From Candidatus Hydrogenedentota bacterium (GTDB lineage: Bacteria; Hydrogenedentota; Hydrogenedentia; Hydrogenedentiales; GCA-2746185), in NCBI GenBank assembly GCA_012965445.1, contig DTSJ01000210.1:1-11473 (forward strand): a stretch of DNA of 11,473 nucleotides. Direction: 5' to 3'. Shown here one piece after another: positions 1-6,714 of the stretch. The position numbers and the translations under genes are program-made. The notes below the pieces were generated by a model. That model ran no database searches. It saw nothing but the letters and a program-made list of their open reading frames with translations, and had not been told where the DNA came from. Each line of letters begins with the position of its first letter. The first letter of the stretch is position 1.

Positions 1-1
1 C

Positions 2-304
2 ATCACATGGATTCCATTCCGAGCAACAGACTTCGCCGCCACACAACTCTACATCGAAACCTTCCTCTCCTTCTCCCCCACAACGCTTCAATCCCTCGCC
101 GACCTGGGAATCCTCTATTCCCTGGGATTCTACACCCCGATTCTTCTGCTGATCGACATCCGATGCTGGCGAAGAAACGAAGAACTACCCTTCGCACACA
201 ACGACTCAATCTGGCTAAAAGGATGCGCATACGCTGTGGCGGTACTCATCATCGCTCTCATCCGGGAAGGTACAAGTGACTCATTCATCTACTTCCAATT
301 CTAA
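2..304 (+). CDS. MBOAT O-acyltransferase, C-terminal part (5' end outside window)
   Basis: The frame is open from base 2 to the TAA at 302-304 and gives 100 residues. It begins ITWIPFRATDF, which matches the segments FSYIPFRSPDL and LAWVFFRAQSF in the two complete MBOATs of this window, and ends DSFIYFQF, the hallmark C-terminus of AlgI-type MBOATs. Two hydrophobic stretches are visible (about residues 47-60 and 81-91 of the fragment), consistent with the last membrane helices. The catalytic WHG region lies upstream of the window. Family role: inner-membrane transfer of an acyl group, usually acetyl, towards a periplasmic glycan. The last 29 bases are shared with the start of the downstream SGNH-like gene, so the two are almost certainly co-translated and form a pair. 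The family call is secure; the substrate cannot be read from the sequence. Confidence 0.9.
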   Translation: MTWIPFRATDFAATQLYIETFLSFSPTTLQSLADLGILYSLGFYTPILLLIDIRCWRRNEELPFAHNDSIWLKGCAYAVAVLIIALIREGTSDSFIYFQF

Positions 305-1325
305 AACTCTCAATTCATTTCCGCTTCCGACCCGATCGTTTTGCGGCGCACTCGTCATCCTAATCATTGTCCGCGTCATTCTTCTGTTCAATCCCGATCC
401 CCTGTATCCGCTCGCCGCCACCGCTCACGAAAGGTACTCTACTACATGGGAACAATTGTACCGCAAGAGCACGAAAGAGCCCAAGGTATTGATAACGGGA
501 AGCTCAAGACTTCGATTGATGCCCATCCCACAATTCAGAGGCAATCTAAACCTGGAGAGCGAAGACGTGTTAAACCTTTCCAGACCCAGAAACAGTTTCG
601 TCGGTATCCACACCTTCATCAAACGAAACCCCGATATCCTCAATCGCTGTGATCTGATCATTATTGATCTGCTGCCTGTTCAGTTATACAACAAAAAGTT
701 CTTCACCCAGGAAGGTGCTGCATTTTTTCGATACGCTACACTCGATCAGAAATTTGCGATCAACAACACCTCGATCAGATCGCTCGCGTTAGCCGATGCA
801 GTTTTTCCCTTCCACTCCCTTCGATTTACGATCGACCAATGGCGTATCGGATTGTTCCATACCCACGAACAGAAACTGAGCTACAATCGAGAGGTACTCA
901 CACGTGCGGTCACCAAATTGGCGAATGGTCTGGCCAACTTGACTGAGTTGGAACTGAAATACTTAACGCTGAAGATCCAATTCCCCCAGCCGCATTTCCT
1001 GAGCGTACAAGCAAACGCTTTGTACAAAATTTTCAATGCCGTTTCAGATGATGCGAAAGTTCTACTGCTCCGCCCCCCGTACCGCGCGGATATAGAACAC
1101 CTCATTCAAACCGACCCTCAGTTGCGAGAAAGCAACGAACTGCTCGAATCCTTCATCAAGTCCATTAATCACGAGAACGCGCAAATATTCTGGATGGATT
1201 CGCCCCAGCAGTATGGGCTCACTGACGAAGACTACAATAACGACGGTGCCCACCTCTCCAAAACAGGACTAAAGAAACTCACCAGCATTCTATCGGCCTT
1301 CATCAAGGAAAACGAACTGCTCTAG
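276..1325 (+). CDS. Membrane-anchored SGNH/GDSL-like protein, MBOAT partner (copy 1)
   Basis: The gene encodes 349 residues. I use the GTG at 276, which has AAGG at 267-270 (5-nt spacing) and gives an N-terminus (SSTSNSKTL) shared with two other genes here. A Ser/Thr/Lys-rich tail (1-21) precedes one membrane helix (about 23-38), then a large extracytoplasmic domain. Block I of the SGNH fold appears as GSSR (75-78, Ser77 the likely nucleophile), and block V as DGAH (Asp323, His326) followed by LSKTG. NLSRPRNSF is a family-typical segment, also present as NLSAPSNSF in the third copy. I cannot find a clear GxND block III. Known MBOAT partners such as AlgX, AlgJ and PatB are SGNH proteins that transfer or remove acetyl groups on exported glycans, so an acyltransferase or esterase role is inferred from fold and position. 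It overlaps the MBOAT by 29 bases, implying translational coupling. Confidence 0.8.
   Translation: MTHSSTSNSKTLNSFPLPTRSFCGALVILIIVRVILLFNPDPLYPLAATAHERYSTTWEQLYRKSTKEPKVLITGSSRLRLMPIPQFRGNLNLESEDVLNLSRPRNSFVGIHTFIKRNPDILNRCDLIIIDLLPVQLYNKKFFTQEGAAFFRYATLDQKFAINNTSIRSLALADAVFPFHSLRFTIDQWRIGLFHTHEQKLSYNREVLTRAVTKLANGLANLTELELKYLTLKIQFPQPHFLSVQANALYKIFNAVSDDAKVLLLRPPYRADIEHLIQTDPQLRESNELLESFIKSINHENAQIFWMDSPQQYGLTDEDYNNDGAHLSKTGLKKLTSILSAFIKENELL
288..303 (+). repeat. 16-base direct repeat at MBOAT/SGNH junction, copy 1
   Basis: TCTACTTCCAATTCTA is identical to 11120-11135. It encodes the MBOAT ending YFQF-stop in one frame and STSNS of the SGNH tail in the other. It is a homologous coding junction and not a mobile-element end. 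Confidence 0.75.
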
Positions 1326-1359
1326 ACTCATTCTAACGCTGAAGTATTCAAGCGTCTCG

Positions 1360-1384
1360 CGACATTAGGCGATTCGTAATGTCG
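1360..1384. promoter_or_regulatory. Perfect 8-bp inverted repeat, operator-like or RNA hairpin
   Basis: Arms CGACATTA (1360-1367) and TAATGTCG (1377-1384) are exact reverse complements around a 9-base spacer. The right arm ends 13 bases before the TATAAT box at 1398, so the dyad covers the -35 position of that promoter, where a regulator could act. No T-run follows, which argues against an intrinsic terminator. Whether it acts as DNA or RNA is not decidable from sequence. Confidence 0.4.
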
Positions 1385-1397
1385 TCAACACTACCGC

Positions 1398-1403
1398 TAT
1401 AAT
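1398..1403 (+). promoter_or_regulatory. Candidate -10 box for the second SGNH gene
   Basis: A perfect TATAAT lies 29 bases before the ATG at 1433, in the only sizeable gap on the plus strand of this block. No good -35 hexamer stands 16-18 bases upstream (the sequence there is around GTAATG). The promoter would therefore be activator-dependent, or the match is chance. The inverted repeat at 1360-1384 occupies the -35 zone. Confidence 0.4.
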
Positions 1404-1432
1404 CAAATCGGCACCTATACCGGAAGAGTCAA

Positions 1433-2515
1433 ATGAATCTCTCGTCCACCTCCAAATCCAAAACGCTCAAGCAGTTTCCATTGCCCACATCCGCCTTTTC
1501 CTTCGCCATCGCAATACTCGTCGTTGTACGAATGTTCCTGGCGCTCAACCCAACGCCCCTGTTCCCCCTGATCCGAAGTTTGGGGGAAAACTACGCACAG
1601 CTCTTGGAAATCAACCACACCCGTATCCTCTCAAACCTCTCAAAGGGAGATTCCATTCATCCTCGCCTGATTCTCATGGGAAGCTCACGGTTGCTGCGGC
1701 TTCCGGCCGGCAATCTGGTTCAAGCCCTGAAACTTCGGAATAGCGAGATAAGAGTCTATGCCACGCCATCCAGCACCTATTTCTCCTTGAATCGGCTCGT
1801 GAAGCGCTATCCCGATATCATTCTGGATTGTGAAGCCGTAATTATTGAAATTCTGCCGTCCCAGATGAATCTGCGCTTCGGCGGCTCGGAAGCCACGGAA
1901 ATCTTTATGCAGCAAGCAACATTCGAAGAAAAGCGCCGTCTCACACGCCGGTCCGACAGATTCTTGGCGTACGCAGATACGCTGTTCCCGTTCTATTCAA
2001 TGCGCTATTCACCTCAAGAATGGTACATGGGCATCACGCTCGATTACGAAACCATTCTGGATTACAACGCCGATTTAGCAAAATCAACGACGAAGAAACT
2101 GTTGGCCACATTAACGAAGCGTTCAGAAGAACGGCAAGTACGTCTGGCGCTGCTTAGCGAGTACCCCCCGGTCTACCACTTGGACGTGCAGCGCCAGGCA
2201 CTCTTTTCCCTCTTCGATTCCTTTCCCGAAACGACTTCGATTATTCTCGTACGACCGCCCTACCGCGATGATACGGACAAGCTCCTTCGAGAGAACCCCT
2301 CTGCATCAACGAGTATGCGCGCATTCAGAAAGTTCATCGATTCCATCAATAGAAAAAATGTCGAGGTCATCTGGATCGAAAAGGCTTCAGATATCGGTAT
2401 GACAAATGAAGACTACACGGTTGACGGGGCCCACTTCTCAGATTCGGGCCTTAACAAACTGAGCACACTCTTCACCAAAATACTCAACGAACGCAATCTG
2501 CTCGATAGACATTAA
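1433..2515 (+). CDS. Membrane-anchored SGNH/GDSL-like protein (tandem copy 2)
   Basis: This gene of 360 residues is a paralogue of the preceding one. Both share the tail SSTSKSKTL, the FPLPT segment, a membrane helix (about 22-38), a [DNT]P-rich exit, the MRY/LRF-type central segment, an RPPYR segment, and a C-terminus reading (N/D)EDY..DGAH. Block I is GSSR (83-86, Ser85 presumed nucleophile) and block V is DGAH (Asp331, His334). The ATG at 1433 has GGAAGAG at 1422-1428 upstream. Unlike the other copies it has no MBOAT directly before it, so it either shares the partner of copy 1 or acts alone as an esterase. The tail in the -1 frame still reads NESLVHLQI, resembling an MBOAT C-terminus (see findings). 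It ends immediately beside the stop of the convergent YfhO gene with no bases between. Confidence 0.78.
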   Translation: MNLSSTSKSKTLKQFPLPTSAFSFAIAILVVVRMFLALNPTPLFPLIRSLGENYAQLLEINHTRILSNLSKGDSIHPRLILMGSSRLLRLPAGNLVQALKLRNSEIRVYATPSSTYFSLNRLVKRYPDIILDCEAVIIEILPSQMNLRFGGSEATEIFMQQATFEEKRRLTRRSDRFLAYADTLFPFYSMRYSPQEWYMGITLDYETILDYNADLAKSTTKKLLATLTKRSEERQVRLALLSEYPPVYHLDVQRQALFSLFDSFPETTSIILVRPPYRDDTDKLLRENPSASTSMRAFRKFIDSINRKNVEVIWIEKASDIGMTNEDYTVDGAHFSDSGLNKLSTLFTKILNERNLLDRH

Positions 2516-4990
2516 TCATATTTTATCATGCGCGACTGTCTTGACTTGAAGAAGCGTCGCAATAACAAACACAACGAACAACAGTGCTGAGATGCACGAG
2601 ATCCAAAGCCCTACACGATAAGCCGTTGGCGCATACTCAAACCGAATACGATGCAACCCAGCTCCAACCGGAATACACCGCAGAGCCCAGTACGCCGGCA
2701 AAACCTCATAAACCTCCTGAACGCTCCCCTCAAGCCCCGTCGCGCGCCAATTAGGACTATAGGCGTCCGTCATCACCAGCAGCGACGCCCGCGGAATCTC
2801 CACCTCAACAACCACATGATCCGTCGACTGCTCAACAATCGTGAACTCGACCCCGACTAGTTCATCCGCTCCACCGTCATTCTCAGGCTCAGGCACAGGC
2901 GCCGACTCCAGAAGCACAGTCTCACGCAAATCGATTGACGTATCGCCCAACGCCGCAAACATGCCGTCCTTGTCCGCATACACCTGATAGTCAGAAGCTA
3001 GAAAAAAGCGAGGCGCCGGATCAGCAATACCAAGATACCCGCTCGCAGCGTCAAAAATCCCCGGATTCACAACCAGCAGCCCCGTCCGCAAAAGCGTGAA
3101 TAGACCGAAGTCCTGAATCGGCTCTGTTTTCGTAAAAGTCAGAAAATTCTCCGGCCCGTGAATACCCTGTGTCACTGGATCGTTCCCCCACAAAGCGAAA
3201 CGTCTGATTTCATCATCGAAATGTCGATTTCCCGCCGCAAAAATAACGTACTCCGCATAACGATCCAGTACCACCGGATCATAGCCCCACACCACATCCC
3301 GCCGTTCGCTGATCCCGTGATTCCGCATTGCATTGTTCACACCCGCAACGTCCAGCGTTCGCGCTTCCGACGACAACCGATCATATAAACTCTCCAGCAC
3401 CGGGCGGTTGTTATCTGAAAGTCGAAAGGTGTCCCGACTGTATCGCGCAGATACAAACAATTCCACCAACAATATACAAGCGATTCCGTAGGCAGCAATC
3501 CGCTTCGTACCGCCGAACCAGAACATCGGCACCAGAAGTCCACACGTAAGTGCCGCCAGAAAAAGCCCCGTCGAGGCAAAAGTCGCCGCCTGTTCATAAT
3601 ACGCAGCCGGCAACGTATCAAAATCGAAAAAGGTATCCTCTAACTCGCTGTGTACTTTGATCGTGCGCTCCATCGGACTCTCACCCGCCGCACCCACCGA
3701 TGTCGCATATACCCAGGTCCCCGATGCCAGCAAACACACCCCCAGGCCCGCCAGCCCTGATACAACCACCAACGACCGCCTCGACCCCCTCAACAGGGTG
3801 TCCAGACCCATACCGGATAGCATCGCGATGAACAAAGTAGCTGAAAACATAAACTTCGAAGGGGACCGAAAACTGTCCAAACCCGGCACAATCGAATACA
3901 ACGCTTGATACACCGGCGTATACCTGCCCAGCGCGATGAACCCAAAAAACAGGGCAAGTCCCGCCATGATGCAGCGATTATTCCCCGTCCCGTGAAACGC
4001 GCCGTACAACGCTAGACTAAGCCCCGATATACTCAGAAAAACCGTAGAATCCCAATACGCCCAGCGCGCCCAGTACATAATATGCACCGTGTCTCCGAAC
4101 AGCGTTGGCGCAAGCAGCGTCAGCAGGTTCTCAGGATGAAAAGAAAACGTAGTCGCAAAATCATACGACACTCCGCCCATTCGCATGCTCTCCTGGCTCA
4201 CCTGAAGCCCCGTAAGCAGCTGTACCGCCCCAAGAAATAAAGGAAACACAGCAATCACCGCCAGGCATCCAACGACTTTCTTTCGCTCTTCCGCACCCGC
4301 CAGTCGAAAGATACAATACAGGCCAACCGCCAGCGCCGTCATAAATAGCGACTGCGGATGCCCAGCCAAAACCTGCATCGTCGTCGCAGCAACCCCCACA
4401 AGAGTCCAGCCGACCGAAGGACGCCTAAACACCCTGTCCACCGCCAAAAATATCAGCGGCGACCAGCAAAGTGCAGCAAGCATCGTAAAATGTCCCGCCA
4501 ATACCCTCAAAAAATACGCAGCGCCGTAAGCCAGCACAATCCCCGCCACCATACACGCCAGCGGATGCAGTCCACGAAACCGCGCCCAGCAAAACATAAA
4601 AAAACTCGTCAAAAACACATGAATCGTAATATCCAGATTCATCGCAGCCGGCAGCGGCATTAACACATACATGAAATTAACCGGATAAAAAATCGCCGAC
4701 TGAAAATTTCCCACAAAAGGCGTCCCGGCGAAAATATGTGGATTCCACAAAGGAATATTCCCCTTCGCCAACTCCGTAAAACCGAAATCTCGCATCCGCG
4801 AAAAATACTGTGATCCATCCCCAATTCGAGACGAGATCACCCGATCACCCTGCATCAGAAGAACGTCCCCAAACGTCGCCATCGCAAAGACAGCTAGCCC
4901 AACCCCGGCAAAAAGATAAACCCGTCGCTCCCCTCGCCGATTCAACCGATCATTCCGGGTGTCTTCCATAGAAATTCGCTCTGCGATCAC
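2516..4990 (-). CDS. YfhO-family polytopic membrane protein (GT-C-like glycosyltransferase)
   Basis: From the GTG at 4990 it has 824 residues. The first membrane helix (about 24-45) is followed by an external loop with IGDGSQYF (56-63; Asp58 in the position typical of a GT-C acidic residue) and the family-typical GNIPLWNPHIFAGTPF. Many further hydrophobic helices follow. A soluble beta-rich region near the C-terminus contains TDAYSPNWRA (741-750) and PVGAGLHRIRFEYAP, the standard YfhO ending, followed by a last helix (793-816). YfhO relatives in Gram-positive bacteria take part in lipoteichoic acid glycosylation using polyprenyl-phosphate sugars; here the acceptor is unknown, and decoration of the same glycan acted on by the MBOATs is inference. 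Start choice: GGAG at 4996-4999 lies 5 bases before this GTG. TTG at 5014 (+8 residues) has no SD, and ATG at 4969 (-7 residues) has only a weak one. Confidence 0.85.
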   Translation of the reverse strand: MIAERISMEDTRNDRLNRRGERRVYLFAGVGLAVFAMATFGDVLLMQGDRVISSRIGDGSQYFSRMRDFGFTELAKGNIPLWNPHIFAGTPFVGNFQSAIFYPVNFMYVLMPLPAAMNLDITIHVFLTSFFMFCWARFRGLHPLACMVAGIVLAYGAAYFLRVLAGHFTMLAALCWSPLIFLAVDRVFRRPSVGWTLVGVAATTMQVLAGHPQSLFMTALAVGLYCIFRLAGAEERKKVVGCLAVIAVFPLFLGAVQLLTGLQVSQESMRMGGVSYDFATTFSFHPENLLTLLAPTLFGDTVHIMYWARWAYWDSTVFLSISGLSLALYGAFHGTGNNRCIMAGLALFFGFIALGRYTPVYQALYSIVPGLDSFRSPSKFMFSATLFIAMLSGMGLDTLLRGSRRSLVVVSGLAGLGVCLLASGTWVYATSVGAAGESPMERTIKVHSELEDTFFDFDTLPAAYYEQAATFASTGLFLAALTCGLLVPMFWFGGTKRIAAYGIACILLVELFVSARYSRDTFRLSDNNRPVLESLYDRLSSEARTLDVAGVNNAMRNHGISERRDVVWGYDPVVLDRYAEYVIFAAGNRHFDDEIRRFALWGNDPVTQGIHGPENFLTFTKTEPIQDFGLFTLLRTGLLVVNPGIFDAASGYLGIADPAPRFFLASDYQVYADKDGMFAALGDTSIDLRETVLLESAPVPEPENDGGADELVGVEFTIVEQSTDHVVVEVEIPRASLLVMTDAYSPNWRATGLEGSVQEVYEVLPAYWALRCIPVGAGLHRIRFEYAPTAYRVGLWISCISALLFVVFVIATLLQVKTVAHDKI

Positions 4991-4995
4991 GTTCA

Positions 4996-4999
4996 CTCC
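4996..4999 (-). promoter_or_regulatory. Ribosome binding site deciding the YfhO start
   Basis: GGAG on the minus strand is followed by TGAAC and GTG (4990). No comparable SD precedes the TTG at 5014 or the ATG at 4969. Confidence 0.5.
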
Positions 5000-5038
5000 G
5001 TCACCGTCCGCCAAACAGGAAAAGCGAACTGCATCCGA

Positions 5039-5067
5039 ATTGTACCCGTCCCCTCAAATTCGATCAA
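5039..5067 (-). promoter_or_regulatory. Candidate sigma70-type promoter for the YfhO gene
   Basis: On the minus strand TTGATC (5062-5067) and TACAAT (5039-5044) are separated by exactly 17 bases. The match to TTGACA is 4/6 and to TATAAT 5/6. Transcription would begin near 5032, giving a leader of about 40 bases to the GTG at 4990. This lies in the 146-bp gap after the SGNH gene, so YfhO can be expressed independently of the genes upstream. Confidence 0.5.
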
Positions 5068-5136
5068 ACACCACAACGAAATTCGACCGCCGTACAATCT
5101 GCCTCCCATCGTCCTCAAATCGACTTGCTTCATAAA

Positions 5137-6501
5137 TTATGGGAGCGGTCCGTATTTTCGCTCCCAGATTTTGCGAACGCCGTCAACCTGTTCTGGCTCG
5201 AGGGTCGTCACAAACGCTTCCAACTCCGACAAGCTCATGCCTTCAACATTCTCTAGGAGGATTTGGAGTGCTGTTTCAGTTCTATAGCTGCCTTTCTCGA
5301 CCCTAACGAAAGTAACTTCAGTCAATCCCAATTCTTGCTGTACGATTTTCCCAACCTCGTTCGCAAGATATCGTGCAAGAAGCTCTATCCCTACAGGCGT
5401 GAGATGCTCGCGTTGCATGAAGTGACGATAGTTCAGAAGCCCAAGGGTATTTATGAAATATATATCAGGATCTTTCGAAAGTTCCTCCTCAATTAAATCG
5501 AAATTCTCCTCCTGTCTCACGTTCTTCCGGTCGGATTCCACGGTATAGTACACTACTCGAATTCCATGTTCCCGCGCCAGACGATTAAGAGCTCCGAATG
5601 CGCCGAGCATCGAATGTTCGGGATTGATGTGCAGAGTATAGTCCCGTTTCGCACGTTCGAAAAATCGACGTTTCTCTTCGACAAAACTGTTCGGGATATA
5701 TTTCGCGAACTCTGAATACCGTTCTTCAAATCCGTCCTCGATTTTCCGTTTTCGTTCACCATAAGTTAACTTCGCTCCGCGAAGAAACAAGCTGCCCCTT
5801 CCGTCCATAACGCCATAGTCCAGTTTGCGCATAACGACCAGATCCCATCGAATATCCCGTGACTCGCTCGAAATATACGATGCTCGATGAACCTCGCGCA
5901 ACTGGGTAAACCTTTCAAGAGCCGGGAAATAAGTCATGTCCCCTTCTGACCAGTTCTCCCCAAACGTACGCAGGTTCATAGGGATAAGAATCATGTCTGG
6001 TTTGTCTCGGACGAGTCGATTGAGCAGGAAATAGTAATCGAACGCATCCAGCCCCATATGTCTCAGACCGAACAATTCTATCTCCCCCTTCAACGCCTTT
6101 GGAAGAGCCCTCTCAATCTGCGGTAGCAGCTCTTGGGCGGAAGTCAAATCATAGTAATGCGTAGAATCCCCCAATATCACAAGCGAATACAGCTCATCAC
6201 GGTCCACGAGGTGCTTCTCGGAAGTCAGATAGCGTTCCAGTTTCTCAACCTGCGCCACCAGATCCGGAGCGCGCACACCCTTTGCTACAAGTTCCTCCCC
6301 ACGCCGTGCATACCCCGCCGAAAGAAACGCAAGCGGAATCAGTATCGTTGTCACACAGGTCAGCCGTACACGGCCATGACCGCTCAATTGCTTCCGATAT
6401 ATCCAGCCGAACACGAATAGAAGAATGATGGTCATGATCAATAATATGCACAGAATTCCTGCCGTGTTGTAACCTGCCGTCGCTATGCCATCTGAATTCA
6501 T
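5137..6501 (-). CDS. Membrane-anchored SGNH/GDSL-like protein with C-terminal helical extension
   Basis: From the ATG at 6501 it has 454 residues. GAGG (6507-6510) lies 5 bases upstream, which favours this start over a TTG at 6519. Two membrane helices (about 13-35 and 47-64) precede an extracytoplasmic domain. Block I is GDST (111-114, Ser113 nucleophile candidate), preceded by hydrophobic LVIL. FGLRHMGLDAFDY resembles block II. Near the end REHLTPVG (His366) matches the block V pattern HLxxxG, but the usual Asp three residues before the His is Gln363. About 65 charged, helical residues follow the SGNH core. It is only distantly related to the two SGNH proteins at the left end. It sits 184 bp downstream of an MBOAT on the same strand, so it is probably that enzyme's partner in transfer or removal of acyl groups on a glycan. 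That role is inferred. Confidence 0.72.
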   Translation of the reverse strand: MNSDGIATAGYNTAGILCILLIMTIILLFVFGWIYRKQLSGHGRVRLTCVTTILIPLAFLSAGYARRGEELVAKGVRAPDLVAQVEKLERYLTSEKHLVDRDELYSLVILGDSTHYYDLTSAQELLPQIERALPKALKGEIELFGLRHMGLDAFDYYFLLNRLVRDKPDMILIPMNLRTFGENWSEGDMTYFPALERFTQLREVHRASYISSESRDIRWDLVVMRKLDYGVMDGRGSLFLRGAKLTYGERKRKIEDGFEERYSEFAKYIPNSFVEEKRRFFERAKRDYTLHINPEHSMLGAFGALNRLAREHGIRVVYYTVESDRKNVRQEENFDLIEEELSKDPDIYFINTLGLLNYRHFMQREHLTPVGIELLARYLANEVGKIVQQELGLTEVTFVRVEKGSYRTETALQILLENVEGMSLSELEAFVTTLEPEQVDGVRKIWERKYGPLP

Positions 6502-6506
6502 GGTGT

Positions 6507-6510
6507 CCTC
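6507..6510 (-). promoter_or_regulatory. Ribosome binding site deciding the start at 6501
   Basis: GAGG on the minus strand is followed by ACACC and ATG. The upstream in-frame TTG at 6519 would place this SD inside the coding region and has no comparable SD of its own. Confidence 0.5.
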
Positions 6511-6542
6511 GCGCCACAATCTTCTGTACGCGTCGTTCTCTT

Positions 6543-6570
6543 CGTATACACTGCTTCCAAAATTTTACAA
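6543..6570 (-). promoter_or_regulatory. Weak candidate promoter for the SGNH gene
   Basis: On the minus strand TTGTAA (6565-6570), 16 bases, then TATACG (6543-6548). Each box matches 4/6. It would start transcription about 35 bases before the ATG at 6501. Read-through from the MBOAT is the alternative. Confidence 0.3.
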
Positions 6571-6648
6571 ACGGGCCGCGTTCGCTGTGAACTCGCTTTC
6601 ATATGTAGCTTTATCGCTCCTCGTTGCACTTCGCCACCTTAGCATTCG

Positions 6649-6714
6649 TCAACGTATCACTAGACCTGATGACGTTGAAAACCGACTAAAACTGAAAGTA
6701 TATGAAATTCGCAC
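6649..6714 (-). pseudogene. 21-codon remnant reading frame overlapping the MBOAT 3' end
   Basis: A GTG at 6714 overlaps the MBOAT stop by exactly 29 bases, the same offset as the SGNH starts at 276 and 11108. GAGG (6719-6722) lies 4 bases upstream. The frame begins MRISYTFSFS, is Ser/Thr-rich like the SGNH tails, and ends SGLVIR at a TGA (6649-6651). It may be a decayed SGNH start, a short coupling peptide, or chance. The only firm observation is the conserved position of start and SD. Confidence 0.35.

Noticed and set aside
5012..5014. TTG start for the YfhO gene
   Set aside because: No SD precedes it, whereas the in-frame GTG at 4990 has GGAG at 5 bases. The longer form cannot be fully excluded.
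6647..6652. TTGACG on the minus strand as a -35 box
   Set aside because: No acceptable -10 sequence lies 15-19 bases downstream.
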